Below, one piece after another: positions 1 to 9,582 of a DNA stretch of 64,000 bases (within the stretch, counting starts at the first letter, position 1; every line of letters starts with the position of its first letter). The position numbers and the translations under genes were made by a program. The notes beneath the pieces are model-generated. The model was not told the DNA's origin. It ran no database searches and saw nothing but the letters and a program-made list of their open reading frames with translations. Origin of the DNA: Glaciecola sp. UBA2563 (GTDB taxonomy: Bacteria > Pseudomonadota > Gammaproteobacteria > Enterobacterales > Alteromonadaceae); contig DDLV01000018.1 of NCBI GenBank assembly GCA_002340325.1, positions 18,313 through 82,312 on the forward strand, given 5' to 3'.

Positions 1-531
1 TACAGGCAAATGGAACAGGCAATTGCTTTTGCGAAATTCTATGATATCGACATTGTATTAGTCGGCGGAGCTGACACTCCAATGGCAATCGATTTACTTA
101 AATCAACGCAAACGCCACTGGTGTTTACCGCTCCATGGGGCCGACCACAAAGAAGCGATCAGGCTTATAATGTTGCTTATACAATTCCTGCGCTGTTGGA
201 GCAAAATGGTATTCCATTTGCACTTGCGATAGCCGGGAATTGGCGGGTACGCGACTTACCTTTTGCAGCTGGTCAAATGGTCGCTCATGGCGCAAGCAAA
301 TTACAAGCGCTGCGTTCCGTCACGATTGAACCTGCCCGAATTCTAGGAATTGATGATAGAACGGGTTCAATTGATATTGGCAAACAGGCCAATCTTGTTG
401 TAAGCGAAGGGGATATATTTGACCATCTTACCCACGATGTCACGTTGGTGTTTATTGATGGGCGAATGGTTGATCTGAATAGTCGACACAAACAGCTTTA
501 TAATAAGTACAAACAAAAGAGCTCGGATTGA
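1..531 (+). CDS. Amidohydrolase family protein, C-terminal part (5' truncated by window edge)
   Basis: The reading frame is open from the first base, so the internal Met at position 10 is not the true start and the N-terminal part, with the first metal ligands, lies outside the window. The visible 176 residues end in the typical tail of imidazolonepropionase-like amidohydrolases: a helix preceding PARILGIDD, then a GSIDIGKQANLVV segment and VFIDGRMV, where the barrel rejoins the small beta-sandwich domain. Members hydrolyse cyclic amides or related C-N bonds and are often exported in marine Gammaproteobacteria. Substrate and localisation cannot be told from this fragment. The next gene is convergent and ends 7 bases away. 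Confidence 0.72.
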   Translation, partial: YRQMEQAIAFAKFYDIDIVLVGGADTPMAIDLLKSTQTPLVFTAPWGRPQRSDQAYNVAYTIPALLEQNGIPFALAIAGNWRVRDLPFAAGQMVAHGASKLQALRSVTIEPARILGIDDRTGSIDIGKQANLVVSEGDIFDHLTHDVTLVFIDGRMVDLNSRHKQLYNKYKQKSSD

Positions 532-538
532 ATATCAG

Positions 539-1255
539 CTATTCGCAGCTTAAGTCGTTGAAGGTCTCGTCTGAAAACAATGCATTGTATTTTCTTTGCA
601 AATAGTTTGTCTGGTCAATCCATTGATTAACCAGCCGAGATAACGAGTTGTAATGCTCAATGGCTGCTTGATTTGATTCGGGCGAAAAGTTTAGCACCTT
701 TTCACTGACTCTATTTATTGTGTGCTGATATTTGTCATTTTGGTAGTTAAACAACGAACCAATTTCTGTTGCAAGTTGGAAATCAGCGTGAAGCAAATAT
801 CCAGATTCACCCGCAAGACGCCATGCGGAGTAACGAAGAGACTCTTTAATAAGCATTTGTTCAATATCCGCTTTTAGTGCATCCGGAGCTTGCTGTGCGC
901 GCAGTTGCAATATTGCTGCGTTGCTGAGTGATGACATCCCACGCTGCCTCGGAATGTATTCATTTTCTATTAATATTTTATTGAAAATGAGTTCGGATTT
1001 GACATTACAGAGCGCGATTAACGTCCGCTCTTCAATGTCTTTTGCTTCGTCCCAGTCTTGCAGCGCAAACGCCAAGATAATGCTCGCGCCAATAAGGAGA
1101 GATTCTGCAAATACTGCGCGCCATTTTATTGGGTTTTTGATTTTTACAGTAGAACCCACTGGAACTGCATCCCGACTTACCGTCTCTTCTCGATTTTCTG
1201 CGCTCTTGTCCTGCTGGGTCACAACGTACGTTTTTCCTGAAATCTCTAATAACAC
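539..1255 (-). CDS. Hypothetical single-pass membrane protein (DUF6090-like pattern)
   Basis: This 238-residue protein has a polar N-terminus of about 45 residues, one hydrophobic helix at roughly 48-65, then a long, mostly helical soluble part. Directly after the helix comes ALQDWDE followed by a charged stretch and a helix ending in KSEL. That order (helix, LQ-W-E, charged helix) resembles the DUF6090-type bacterial membrane proteins, but this is a pattern match by eye. Two cysteines lie at the start of the soluble part and at the end. The Met start has an AGGG-type ribosome site a few bases upstream. Convergent to the amidohydrolase; function unknown. Confidence 0.6.
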   Translation of the reverse strand: MLLEISGKTYVVTQQDKSAENREETVSRDAVPVGSTVKIKNPIKWRAVFAESLLIGASIILAFALQDWDEAKDIEERTLIALCNVKSELIFNKILIENEYIPRQRGMSSLSNAAILQLRAQQAPDALKADIEQMLIKESLRYSAWRLAGESGYLLHADFQLATEIGSLFNYQNDKYQHTINRVSEKVLNFSPESNQAAIEHYNSLSRLVNQWIDQTNYLQRKYNALFSDETFNDLSCE

Positions 1256-1367
1256 CCTAACTAATAACGCTAATAAGGTATCGATTCAAGAGATTTTAGG
1301 TTTCAAAATGTGAAGATTTGTTTTGGACCACGCAGTGGCTGTCAATTTTGCGTATTAACTATATGAT

Positions 1368-2537
1368 TTAGCTTCTTCCTAGCCAATTCGAAGGGTTTAG
1401 CGCCTTGCCTTTGTGCCTTAGTTCAAAATAAAGTCCAGAATTACCCTGCCCGCCACTTGCGCCAACAAGGCTGATCGATTCACCACTGCCAACGTAATCG
1501 CCAACCGACTTCAGCAATGCTTGATTATGTCCATATACAGACATATATCCAGCACCATGGTCAACGATTATCACAAGTCCAAACCCCTTTAACCAATCTG
1601 CATATAGCACCTTACCATCTGCCACTGACTGCACGGGCGTTCCTGACGGCGAGTTAAACATAACACCTTGCCAATTCACCTGACCTTGCCTGCGTTTCCC
1701 AAAAAGTGCACGCATTTGCCCAGATGTTGGAATCGTTAGTTGACCTCTTTTCTCAGTTAAACCCACTAGGTTACGCATGACGGTTTGTTGTTCGCGAAGG
1801 CGCTTTGCCGCCATCTCTGCCTGCTCTATCGCGCGCAAGAGATCGCGTTCCTGTTGTTCTAAGCGCGTCACTCGTGATTGATCGGTTTCAACTGCTCTAT
1901 TGAGCTTTCTAACGCTGACCTGTCTTTTATCTTGTTGGCTTGAAAGCGTCTTGAATTGCTCTTCTTGTTTTGACATTTTCAGCGCGAGCTGGCTCTTTTT
2001 TACAGATAACTGCTCGACTATAATTTCAAGCTCGCTAATTAACGACCTGAAGTTATCAATTTTGTTTTTTCTGGCAGAATTCATGTACTTGTAGTAAACG
2101 AGCACACGTTCTAGCTTGTTTGCTTCTTCTTGATTAAACAGCATCTTGGCATAGTCGAAGTTACCTGCCATAAAAGCGCTTTTTAACTGATTACCTAGCA
2201 ACGATTGTTGTTCTTTGATTTGCGTTTCCGTTTGTTTCCGCCTGCCGTCTAATTCAGATATTTCCTTATTCGTTCTATCAATTTCCTGCTTGCTGTTATT
2301 GACCAAAACGGCTGTTCTGGCAATTTCCAATTCGGCTAGCTTCAGTTCTTGCTGGAGTCTCTCGATGGTCGCAAGATTTTTGTTGAGCTGTTCTTTGGTT
2401 TGTTCGATAAGCTCTTGTACATCTTGTAAATCGCTACGTTGATTCTGACTGAAGACACTAAATGAAAAGCATAACAATACCAACAGACCAAATATTGGTC
2501 TGTATTGATTGATGGTTTTGTTATGCGTGTATGCCAT
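1368..2537 (-). CDS. envC: Murein hydrolase activator EnvC
   Basis: A 389-residue protein with a hydrophobic signal segment at about 14-30, a long coiled coil at about 35-250 rich in Q, E, K and R, and a C-terminal LytM/M23-like domain at about 280-385. The LytM domain has VDHGAGYMSVYGHN and the GTPVQSVADGKV strand, but the usual first metal pair (H-x3-D) is replaced by GVMFNSP, as in EnvC proteins that activate the amidases AmiA and AmiB instead of cutting peptidoglycan. It should act in the periplasm at the septum with FtsEX. It starts one base after the gpmI stop codon, the same pair as in Escherichia coli. Confidence 0.92.
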   Translation of the reverse strand: MAYTHNKTINQYRPIFGLLVLLCFSFSVFSQNQRSDLQDVQELIEQTKEQLNKNLATIERLQQELKLAELEIARTAVLVNNSKQEIDRTNKEISELDGRRKQTETQIKEQQSLLGNQLKSAFMAGNFDYAKMLFNQEEANKLERVLVYYKYMNSARKNKIDNFRSLISELEIIVEQLSVKKSQLALKMSKQEEQFKTLSSQQDKRQVSVRKLNRAVETDQSRVTRLEQQERDLLRAIEQAEMAAKRLREQQTVMRNLVGLTEKRGQLTIPTSGQMRALFGKRRQGQVNWQGVMFNSPSGTPVQSVADGKVLYADWLKGFGLVIIVDHGAGYMSVYGHNQALLKSVGDYVGSGESISLVGASGGQGNSGLYFELRHKGKALNPSNWLGRS

Positions 2538-2538
2538 A

Positions 2539-4068
2539 TTAGTTAATCTGTACTATTGATTTACCTGTCATCTCTAACGGCTGTTCCATCCCCATTAAAT
2601 GCAACATAGTAGGCGCTACATCACTCAATGTCCCACCACTTCTTGCGGTCGCAGCACGTCCAAAATAAATGAAAGGAACTGGTTCGCTTGTGTGCGCAGT
2701 GTGCGCTGAGCCTGAATTAGGATCTACCATAAGTTCAGCATTTCCATGATCGGCAGTAATGATACATTCGCCCCCAACTTCCTCAAGTGCACCAATAACG
2801 CGACCTATGCTCTTATCAACAGCTTCGCAAGCTTTGACAGCCGCTTCGTAAACACCAGTATGTCCGACCATATCACCGTTAGGATAATTACATATGATCA
2901 CATCATAGTGTTGAGACTTGATTGCCGCCACTAATTCATCCGTAAGAATTTCAGAATTCATTTCAGGCTGCATGTCGTAAGTTGCAACATCCGGTGATGG
3001 AATCAGGGTTCTCTGCTCTCCGTCATATTCATTTTCGCGGCCACCGCTGAAGAAGAAAGTCACGTGTGCAAACTTCTCCGTTTCAGATATGCGCAATTGC
3101 GTCTTTTTGTTAGATTCGAGCCATTCACCCAACACATTTTTGAGGTTTTCGGTGGGATAGGCGCATGGCACTTTTAACGTGCTTTCATATTCAGTCAGCA
3201 TAACGAAGTTAATATCGGCAGTTCGATTTCGCTCAAATCCTGTAAACGTTGGGTTTGTTAGCGCATGAGATATTTCTCTCGCTCTGTCTGCTCTAAAATT
3301 CATAAACAAAACGGCGTCACCATCTTTGATACCAGAATAATCCTTGTGTTTTGTCGGTTTTACAAACTCATCTGTAACGTCATTTTCATAAGATTTATAA
3401 ATTTCTTCTGCTAAGTTTTCGGAGACGAACTCGGCTTTAGCATCAACAAGCAGATTGTATGCCTGTTCGACACGATCCCACCGATTATCTCGATCCATCG
3501 CAAAGTAGCGTCCAATCATTGTTGCAAGCATCGCGCCTTCGGTTGCCTCACAAACTTCCTTTGCGCCAGCAAGATACAAATCTGCGCTTTTCGGCGGGGT
3601 ATCTCTGCCATCCAAAAAACCATGCAAATAGATACGCTTAGCACCGCGTTGAGACGCCAACTTAATAGCTGCAAATAGATGGGATTGATGAGAATGTACG
3701 CCGCCATCAGATAATAATCCCATAACATGCACGGCGCCGTCTTTCGTTACTGCTTTATCTATGGCATCGCAAATCGCAGTATTATCAAAGAAGTCTCCGT
3801 CATTTATCGATTTTGAGATCTTCGTAAAGTCTTGATAAACCACCCGCCCGGCACCCAAGTTCACATGGCCAACTTCAGAGTTGCCCATTTGTCCATCCGG
3901 TAAGCCAACATCTAGCCCGGAACCAGAGATAAGTGTGCTCGTATAATCAGATGCAAGTTTATCGAGATTTGGCGTATTTGCCGCAGCAATAGCATTGTTG
4001 GTGGTATCTTGCCGATGCCCCCACCCATCCAATATTATTAATGCTAGTGGTTTCTTTATACCGCTCAT
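2539..4068 (-). CDS. gpmI: 2,3-bisphosphoglycerate-independent phosphoglycerate mutase
   Basis: A full-length 509-residue, manganese-dependent cytosolic mutase interconverting 3- and 2-phosphoglycerate in glycolysis. The N-terminus has ALIILDGWG with the metal-binding Asp at about 14. The phosphoserine nucleophile is Ser64 in [27 protein letters not shown] and ITADHGNAE carry further substrate- and metal-binding residues of the alkaline-phosphatase superfamily. It is the first gene of a gpmI-envC operon and is divergent from yibN, an order shared with Escherichia coli. Confidence 0.97.
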   Translation of the reverse strand: MSGIKKPLALIILDGWGHRQDTTNNAIAAANTPNLDKLASDYTSTLISGSGLDVGLPDGQMGNSEVGHVNLGAGRVVYQDFTKISKSINDGDFFDNTAICDAIDKAVTKDGAVHVMGLLSDGGVHSHQSHLFAAIKLASQRGAKRIYLHGFLDGRDTPPKSADLYLAGAKEVCEATEGAMLATMIGRYFAMDRDNRWDRVEQAYNLLVDAKAEFVSENLAEEIYKSYENDVTDEFVKPTKHKDYSGIKDGDAVLFMNFRADRAREISHALTNPTFTGFERNRTADINFVMLTEYESTLKVPCAYPTENLKNVLGEWLESNKKTQLRISETEKFAHVTFFFSGGRENEYDGEQRTLIPSPDVATYDMQPEMNSEILTDELVAAIKSQHYDVIICNYPNGDMVGHTGVYEAAVKACEAVDKSIGRVIGALEEVGGECIITADHGNAELMVDPNSGSAHTAHTSEPVPFIYFGRAATARSGGTLSDVAPTMLHLMGMEQPLEMTGKSIVQIN

Positions 4069-4246
4069 TTTAATTGCCTAGAAAGAGTATTTGATTAATA
4101 GGCTCCTAATTTACCAATATTCCCATTTTTCATAAAGTCACAAACGCTATCTTATATAAATAAAGTGCAATTGCAGGTGAGTTTTACATGCATTTTCTAT
4201 ATACTTGCGCATCGCTGAATAACACGTGGATTTTGGATAGAGGGTA

Positions 4247-4672
4247 ATGGACCAATTAATAACTTTTGCAGAGCAGAATTTTATTTTGTCGACTGTTTGG
4301 GTGGTGTTGTTTATTTTGTTGATTTTTTCTTTTATCTCTCCTGCACTAGCGAAATATAAGCGCGTCAATAATCATGAAGCAACAATGCTCATCAACAAAA
4401 ACGATGCGACTGTATTAGATATCAGACCGCAAAAGGACTTTCGCGCTGGGCACATTCAAGGCGCCACACAGCTTAAACCTGAGCAGGTTCGGCAAGGTGA
4501 GTTTGGAAAGCTTGAAAAGAAAAAAAGCGCACCCATTGTTGTTGTCTGTGCGATGGGGAATCAGGCGACAGGTACAGCATCCAAAATGGTTAAAGACGGA
4601 TTTGAGGATGTCTACGTATTGGAAGGCGGAATGAGTAGCTGGACGTCTGCAGGATTGCCCGTATCAAAGTAA
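4247..4672 (+). CDS. yibN: Membrane-anchored rhodanese-like protein YibN
   Basis: This 141-residue protein has one N-terminal membrane helix at about 13-33 and a single rhodanese domain at about 42-140. The active-site loop is CAMGNQ with the sulfur-accepting Cys at 101, so a sulfurtransferase role is possible. VLDIRPQKDFRAGHIQGA is the usual N-terminal rhodanese signature. The start follows an AGAGGGT ribosome site. It leads the yibN-grxC-secB-gpsA cluster, the same order as in Escherichia coli, where YibN is an inner-membrane protein. The physiological sulfur donor and acceptor are unknown. Confidence 0.9.
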   Translation: MDQLITFAEQNFILSTVWVVLFILLIFSFISPALAKYKRVNNHEATMLINKNDATVLDIRPQKDFRAGHIQGATQLKPEQVRQGEFGKLEKKKSAPIVVVCAMGNQATGTASKMVKDGFEDVYVLEGGMSSWTSAGLPVSK

Positions 4673-4705
4673 ACATCAAAACCAATTGATATTAAAGGTA
4701 CTTTT

Positions 4706-4963
4706 ATGAAAAAAGTCGAGATTTATGCAACTCGTTTCTGTCCATATTGTATGCGTGCAAAAGGGCTCCTCCAACAAAAAGGAGTTGAATACGTCGAATA
4801 TGATTTGGACAAGGATTCAAGTCTTAGACCAGTCATGATGGAGCGTGCGAACGGCGGTCGAACAGTACCTCAAATATTTATTGGCGATGAGCATGTCGGC
4901 GGTTGCGATGACTTATTTGCGCTAGAGCGTGCCGACAAACTGGACACTTTACTCAACGGTTAG
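4706..4963 (+). CDS. grxC: Glutaredoxin 3
   Basis: An 85-residue cytosolic thioredoxin-fold protein with the dithiol active site CPYC at residues 12-15, the conserved TVPQIFI cis-proline segment and the GGCDD glutathione-binding turn. It reduces disulfides and glutathionylated proteins at the expense of glutathione. Length matches the family (about 83 residues). An AAGGTA ribosome site precedes the ATG. It lies 33 bases after yibN and 38 before secB, suggesting cotranscription. Confidence 0.95.
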   Translation: MKKVEIYATRFCPYCMRAKGLLQQKGVEYVEYDLDKDSSLRPVMMERANGGRTVPQIFIGDEHVGGCDDLFALERADKLDTLLNG

Positions 4964-5001
4964 TTTTGAGAGAAGTAAAATAATAAACGATAGGAATTTT
5001 T

Positions 5002-5505
5002 ATGGCCGACGAGAACCAAACACCAGAAGCACCAGCCGGTGCTCAACAACAAGAAGCTCAATTTAATCTACAAAGGATCTACGCAAAAGACATATCCTTT
5101 GAGACTCCGAACTCTCCTGCTATTTTCCAAAAGCCATGGAAGCCAGAGGTTAAGCTGGATATTGATACTCGCACTGTTGAACTGGATAAAAACTTATATG
5201 AAGTTATATTATCGCTGACAGTAACGGCGACATTGGATGGTCAAACAGCGTTTTTATGTGAAGTCCAGCAAGCAGGCATTTTTGCAATCGGTGAAATGCC
5301 AGATGCAAATAAAGCGCATACTTTAGGTTCATTTTGTCCAAATATGTTATTCCCATACGCCAGAGAAGCAGTATCAAATCTGGTTAATAGAGGCACGTTC
5401 CCAGCGCTAAACCTCGCCCCTGTGAATTTTGACGCAATATTTGCTGCCTATATGCAAAAGCGTCAGCAAGAACAACAATCAAATCAACAGCAGCTCGATA
5501 GTTAG
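5002..5505 (+). CDS. secB: Protein-export chaperone SecB
   Basis: A 167-residue homotetrameric cytosolic chaperone that keeps preproteins unfolded and passes them to SecA. Visible SecB features are the acidic, low-complexity N-terminus, [37 protein letters not shown], and [19 protein letters not shown], where the tetramer and SecA contact surfaces lie. The C-terminal tail is unusually rich in Gln ([12 protein letters not shown]). Its TAG stop shares one base with the GTG start of gpsA, which implies translational coupling. Confidence 0.96.
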   Translation: MADENQTPEAPAGAQQQEAQFNLQRIYAKDISFETPNSPAIFQKPWKPEVKLDIDTRTVELDKNLYEVILSLTVTATLDGQTAFLCEVQQAGIFAIGEMPDANKAHTLGSFCPNMLFPYAREAVSNLVNRGTFPALNLAPVNFDAIFAAYMQKRQQEQQSNQQQLDS

Positions 5506-6506
5506 TGACTGACAATGCGAGCGTCAGTGTATTGGGTGCCGGTTCATACGGCACCGCCCTTGCGTTCGTGCTTGCTAGAAATAAAGTTTCCACACGGTTG
5601 TGGGGCAGAAACGCTGATCATATAAAAGCACTAGTAGGCGACAATACAAACGAAAAATATTTACCCGGATTTACTTTTCCAAGTCAACTTACGCCAACCT
5701 CATCGCTCGATATCGCCCTTGAAGGCACAAAATATGTGTTGGTCGTAGTACCCAGTCACGCTTTTTCTGAAACACTACAATCAATAAAACCGATGCTAAC
5801 ACCTTCTCAATGCGTGGTTTGGGCGAGCAAAGGATTAGAGCCTAAAACAGGTCGTTTGCTAAGTGATGTCTATAATGATGAAATAGGTGATAGACCGCAC
5901 GGCGTTATTTCGGGACCTACCTTTGCAAAGGAAATGGCGGCTGGATTGCCAACAGCCATAACGTTGTCGAGTAAAAACCAGACTTTACTGGATGATTTCT
6001 CAAAATGCCTTCATGACCCCAAATCATTTCGTGTCTATTTAAATCAAGATATGGTTGGCGTCCAACTTGGCGGCGCAGTGAAAAACGTCATTGCTATTGG
6101 CGCTGGATTGGCGGATGGATTAGGCTTCGGTGCAAATGCAAGAACTGCTCTTATTACTCGAGGATTAAAAGAACTTACGCGATTAGGCATTTCTTTAGGA
6201 GCAACCTATGATGCTTTTATGGGTATGTCTGGTTTAGGCGATCTTGTGCTGACATGCACGGATAATCAGAGTCGTAATCGCAGGTTTGGTATGGCATTAG
6301 GGCAAGGATTGAGTGTGCAAGCAGCCATAGATAGTATTGGTCAAGTGGTAGAAGGGTTTAGAAATACCGAAGAAGTGCACGCGTTAGCAAAAAGACAAGA
6401 TGTTGAGATGCCTATTTGCGAGCAGATTTATCAAATTCTTTACGCAGATAAAGATCCTAAAATTGCTGCGCTCGCCCTCTTGGGTAGAGAGCAAAAAGCA
6501 GAATAG
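5505..6506 (+). CDS. gpsA: NAD(P)-dependent glycerol-3-phosphate dehydrogenase
   Basis: A 333-residue cytosolic enzyme that reduces dihydroxyacetone phosphate to sn-glycerol 3-phosphate for phospholipid synthesis. The Rossmann motif is [10 protein letters not shown] near residue 11, and the catalytic Lys lies in [14 protein letters not shown], followed by [11 protein letters not shown] and the [10 protein letters not shown] substrate-binding segment. The start is GTG and overlaps the secB stop by one base; no upstream ATG in frame is available without entering secB. The secB-gpsA coupling matches Escherichia coli. Confidence 0.96.
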   Translation: MTDNASVSVLGAGSYGTALAFVLARNKVSTRLWGRNADHIKALVGDNTNEKYLPGFTFPSQLTPTSSLDIALEGTKYVLVVVPSHAFSETLQSIKPMLTPSQCVVWASKGLEPKTGRLLSDVYNDEIGDRPHGVISGPTFAKEMAAGLPTAITLSSKNQTLLDDFSKCLHDPKSFRVYLNQDMVGVQLGGAVKNVIAIGAGLADGLGFGANARTALITRGLKELTRLGISLGATYDAFMGMSGLGDLVLTCTDNQSRNRRFGMALGQGLSVQAAIDSIGQVVEGFRNTEEVHALAKRQDVEMPICEQIYQILYADKDPKIAALALLGREQKAE

Positions 6507-6564
6507 AAGGTTACACTACCTTGCGTATAGTTTTATTAAACAGCCAAAGGCTTGTAACCTTTTA
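6507..6564 (+). terminator. Putative terminator after gpsA with a long loop
   Basis: AAGGTTACA at 6507-6515 pairs with TGTAACCTT at 6553-6561 and is followed by a short T run. The nine-base stem with a loop of about 37 bases sits between gpsA and the convergent gene ending at 6589. The long loop makes it weaker than a classic intrinsic terminator. Confidence 0.4.
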
Positions 6565-6588
6565 ATCAACGCAAAGCCCCTGTAACGA

Positions 6589-7059
6589 TTAATTATTGTA
6601 AACAATTTTACCCTGATCTACTTTCACAGAGAAATCTGTTTCTTTCCCGTCCGCAAGCGCCTTTGCTTGTTCAACCCAACCTTCTCGTTCGACGCGTCCC
6701 GGAAAGCTTATGTGCTCATTGACCCATTTGACATTGTCGGGCGTAAAGCTGCTGATTTGTTTGAATGTGTAAATGCCTAATTCGTGCAAAGTGCCTTCAA
6801 TAACCTTACCAATACCCTTAATCCGCTTGAGATCATCGACGTTTTCGGGGCGCTGCGCGAGCCCCAATGGTCGCCAATCATCGCTCACCACTTCTGTCTC
6901 AGAATCGAGTCTCGCGGATTTAGCATCGTCTACTGCTGTTGCCTGCACTTCATTTTCTGTTTGTGATACAAAGAAGCCTCTGAGATACCAACCAATAACA
7001 ATACCAACAAAAAGGGCGATGAAAAGCCAAAGCGCAGTTTGAAAAAGTAAATATAACAT
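6589..7059 (-). CDS. Membrane-anchored helix-hairpin-helix protein
   Basis: This 156-residue protein has one N-terminal membrane helix at about 5-27, a variable acidic linker, and a C-terminal helix-hairpin-helix-like domain at about 75-140 with LKRIKGIGKVIEGTLHELGI and TFKQISSFTP. That domain resembles the one in proteins annotated as predicted flap-endonuclease-1-like 5' DNA nucleases, and in C-terminal domains attached to some ribosomal or NADH dehydrogenase annotated proteins. No nuclease active site is visible, so nucleic-acid or protein binding is as likely as catalysis. It follows the OmpA-like gene by 12 bases on the same strand and probably shares its transcript. Confidence 0.75.
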   Translation of the reverse strand: MLYLLFQTALWLFIALFVGIVIGWYLRGFFVSQTENEVQATAVDDAKSARLDSETEVVSDDWRPLGLAQRPENVDDLKRIKGIGKVIEGTLHELGIYTFKQISSFTPDNVKWVNEHISFPGRVEREGWVEQAKALADGKETDFSVKVDQGKIVYNN

Positions 7060-7071
7060 TGTGATTCCTTC

Positions 7072-7968
7072 CTAATTTTCGACCACAGAAAACTGAATTC
7101 TGCGATTCATAGTCCTACCTTCAGGCGTTGAATTATCAGCGATTGGATTGGAAGAACCATATCCGATAGCTTCGAATGTATTGCCTAAGTTAGATTCTTG
7201 TAGAAATGCCATAACGCGTTCCGCCCGTTGTTGACTTAAGACGATATTTTTGGACTCAATACCGCTGCTGTCTGTATGACCTTCGATAAGTACTTTTACG
7301 TCTGGGCATTCGCTTAGTGTTGACGTTATTTGGTTCAATGTATCAACACTTTCATCAAGGAGCTGTGCGCTGCTGGATGCAAAATATATGTTGAAATCTT
7401 CCATCAACTTATTGAGGTTTGTTTGACAGGTTTTTCCTTCTGCTGATAGCTCTATATTCCCGTCTGTGCCTGAACTCACCGATTGCGCGGTACCAAGTGC
7501 AGAATTTGGCGTTGCAGTCAGCAACTCGTCTCGTAATTCTTCAATTACTTCTTGTTCTATCTGCTGCGGTTCAATCTCTTGAAGTTCAGAACCATTAAGA
7601 TCTACAACGACATCTGGAACGCGAATTTCACCTTGCCAAGACACTATTCTTGGCGCGAGACGACCGCCCTCGTCGGTTGTTTTCTGTGCGACATCAAGTA
7701 GTAGTGCTAATCGTTTTTCAGAGTAGACAAATCCGCTAAGGATGACGTCTCTACCGCTATTGTGAGTATTTACAGACACCCCATCAAAACCATGCTGGGA
7801 TATTTTAGAAGAGACTAAGGCAGCAACATGTTTTTCAATAGCGCGCGCCTGAGTGCCAGGCCACACCATCATAAAGAGAAATAAAAGCAGAAATGCAACG
7901 ACAGGGATTAACCAATATTTTTTTATTATTTGCCAAAACATAACCAACATCCTTATTATTTTGGTCAA
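7072..7968 (-). CDS. OmpA-family protein with N-terminal membrane anchor and BON-like region
   Basis: A 298-residue protein with a hydrophobic helix at about 17-34, a region at about 40-110 whose VNTHNSGRDVILSGFVYSE pattern resembles a BON domain, an acidic linker, and a C-terminal OmpA domain at about 185-298. The OmpA domain contains IYFASSSAQL, LIEGHTDSSG, LSQQRAERV and GRTMNRRIQF, including the Asp and Arg used to bind diaminopimelate in peptidoglycan. The N-terminus is an uncleaved-looking anchor, so it probably links inner membrane to cell wall. It is the first gene of a two-gene unit with the helix-hairpin-helix protein. Confidence 0.85.
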   Translation of the reverse strand: MTKIIRMLVMFWQIIKKYWLIPVVAFLLLFLFMMVWPGTQARAIEKHVAALVSSKISQHGFDGVSVNTHNSGRDVILSGFVYSEKRLALLLDVAQKTTDEGGRLAPRIVSWQGEIRVPDVVVDLNGSELQEIEPQQIEQEVIEELRDELLTATPNSALGTAQSVSSGTDGNIELSAEGKTCQTNLNKLMEDFNIYFASSSAQLLDESVDTLNQITSTLSECPDVKVLIEGHTDSSGIESKNIVLSQQRAERVMAFLQESNLGNTFEAIGYGSSNPIADNSTPEGRTMNRRIQFSVVEN

Positions 7969-8017
7969 TACTACTTTGATACAACGTTAACAGAGTTTAC
8001 AAGTAAGTTACAACTTT

Positions 8018-8974
8018 TTATTTTACACGACTCTGTAGAAAGGAAATGAGTGCGTCCTTTATCTGCTCATTTGCCTGAACGTTCCCCGATAGCAGTACAA
8101 AAGCATCTCCATTATCCGTCCACCCCATATGGGCCATAGCGTAGGTAGTGTTATCTTGGGTCGCACCAATCACTTGTGGAAACGAAAACTTCTCCCATAT
8201 CTCACCCTCAATTCCGGTATTTCTGCTGAAGTGCTCCAAATACGACAAGCCCTCTTTGTTATCAAAAATCACTTTTGGCTTGAATGAAACGCCGTTTTGA
8301 TACGTCAGAATATTATCTTCATAGCGCCATACATCATTCTTTGGTGCGAACAAGAAGTTACCAATGTCATGAGATATCGAGATTGTACCACTTGCTCCTG
8401 AAATGCTTTCGGAATCTGGAGTGCTAACAACCGCTGCTGCAAGAATGCTTGACATTGCTTCTGCGTAAACACCCATATTCTTTCCTGCAAAAGCAGGATA
8501 CGCCGTCAATGATGCGCGAAGACTCCAACCTTCACCTAGTTTTCTTAGAAAGGACGCAGAATCGCCCTTCACTTGGTTATATACGGTAACACCCGCAATC
8601 TCGGTGCTTGGGGGTGTAGGAGTGCCAAACTGTGAGGTGAAGTTCATAATATTCATTTCATTGTACGCAAGAGAAATAGTGCCATACACGTCCTTCCCAC
8701 CGATAAGATATTGCACACCATTGTGTTCACTGTGATTCCAAGTGTCTGGCAGAACTAGCGTTACGCTGCCTTCCGTCTCGTGATAAGGCGTATTAAAAGC
8801 GTAGGTGCTAACTGGCACCGTCACCTCGTTGGCAAAACAGGGAAGTATCGAAAGCAACAATATGAATGCAAGTCCTTTGTTCAAAATACAGCGTAAACGC
8901 TCAGTACTATTGGACTCACGCGTTTGGTCTGAGGAGCTGTTTGTTCGATGAGCGTATAGGATGGAAAGCATCAT
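8018..8974 (-). CDS. Exported protein of unknown function
   Basis: A 318-residue protein whose signal sequence (KGLAFILLLSILPCFA, cleavage near residue 48) is preceded by about 32 polar residues, an unusually long N-region. The ATG at 8974, or the next one at 8971, has an AAGGA ribosome site at good spacing, whereas a TTG at 8884 that would give a normal signal peptide has none, so I keep the upstream start. The mature part is beta-rich with many Gly, Ser and Tyr, and no motif I recognise. It lies alone between the OmpA-like gene and trmL. Confidence 0.6.
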   Translation of the reverse strand: MMLSILYAHRTNSSSDQTRESNSTERLRCILNKGLAFILLLSILPCFANEVTVPVSTYAFNTPYHETEGSVTLVLPDTWNHSEHNGVQYLIGGKDVYGTISLAYNEMNIMNFTSQFGTPTPPSTEIAGVTVYNQVKGDSASFLRKLGEGWSLRASLTAYPAFAGKNMGVYAEAMSSILAAAVVSTPDSESISGASGTISISHDIGNFLFAPKNDVWRYEDNILTYQNGVSFKPKVIFDNKEGLSYLEHFSRNTGIEGEIWEKFSFPQVIGATQDNTTYAMAHMGWTDNGDAFVLLSGNVQANEQIKDALISFLQSRVK

Positions 8975-9117
8975 AAAGTCCTTTTTGGGTGATAAATATT
9001 AACTACGTAGTAACTGATATTGTTACTCCCAAAAAGCATAAACATAAACGTTTTTCTGCGCAACTAATCTCGAACCACTGAAGGGCAGCTTCTTGACATT
9101 TATGTGATGTTAATAAA

Positions 9118-9582
9118 TTAACGCGCCCCTGAATATCCACTTTGACGCCAGCTTTCATATACAAAGACAGCAACGGAATTTGATAAATTCATACTTCTGC
9201 TATCCGGCATCATCGGGATCCTTACTCGCTGTTCAGGAGGTAAACTCTCTATTATTTGCATGGGTAAGCCCCGCGTTTCCGGACCAAACAAAAGTGCGTC
9301 TCCACTTTGATATTGAACATCGCTATGAAAGACCTTGCCTTTGGTAGTGCAAGCAAAGACTCGCTTGGGTTTATGATCTGTCAAATAAGCCGTCAGGTTT
9401 TTATGACGTTTGACGTTAACTAATTCCGAATAATCTAACCCAGCCCGTCTCACTTTCTTTTCTTCAAGATCAAACCCCAGTGGCTCAATGAGATGCAAGC
9501 TATAGCCAGTATTGGCGCAAAGACGAACAATATTGCCTGTATTGGGCGGGATTTCCGGTTCAAAAAGCACGACATCTAGCAT
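9118..9582 (-). CDS. trmL: tRNA (cytidine(34)-2'-O)-methyltransferase TrmL
   Basis: A 154-residue SPOUT-class methyltransferase. [20 protein letters not shown] at the N-terminus, [10 protein letters not shown] in the middle and [15 protein letters not shown] near the C-terminus are the three SPOUT motifs that form the trefoil-knot S-adenosylmethionine site. TrmL methylates the ribose of the wobble base in tRNA-Leu isoacceptors. Length fits the family (about 155 residues). It is divergent from acuI across a 348-base spacer. Confidence 0.95.
   Translation of the reverse strand: MLDVVLFEPEIPPNTGNIVRLCANTGYSLHLIEPLGFDLEEKKVRRAGLDYSELVNVKRHKNLTAYLTDHKPKRVFACTTKGKVFHSDVQYQSGDALLFGPETRGLPMQIIESLPPEQRVRIPMMPDSRSMNLSNSVAVFVYESWRQSGYSGAR

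Noticed and set aside
921..1313. A 130-residue frame on the plus strand over the hypothetical membrane protein
   Set aside because: Antisense to a better-supported gene with a ribosome site and a membrane-helix pattern.
4147..4368. A 73-residue minus-strand frame over the yibN start
   Set aside because: Overlaps the yibN coding start and its ribosome site and has no recognisable domain.
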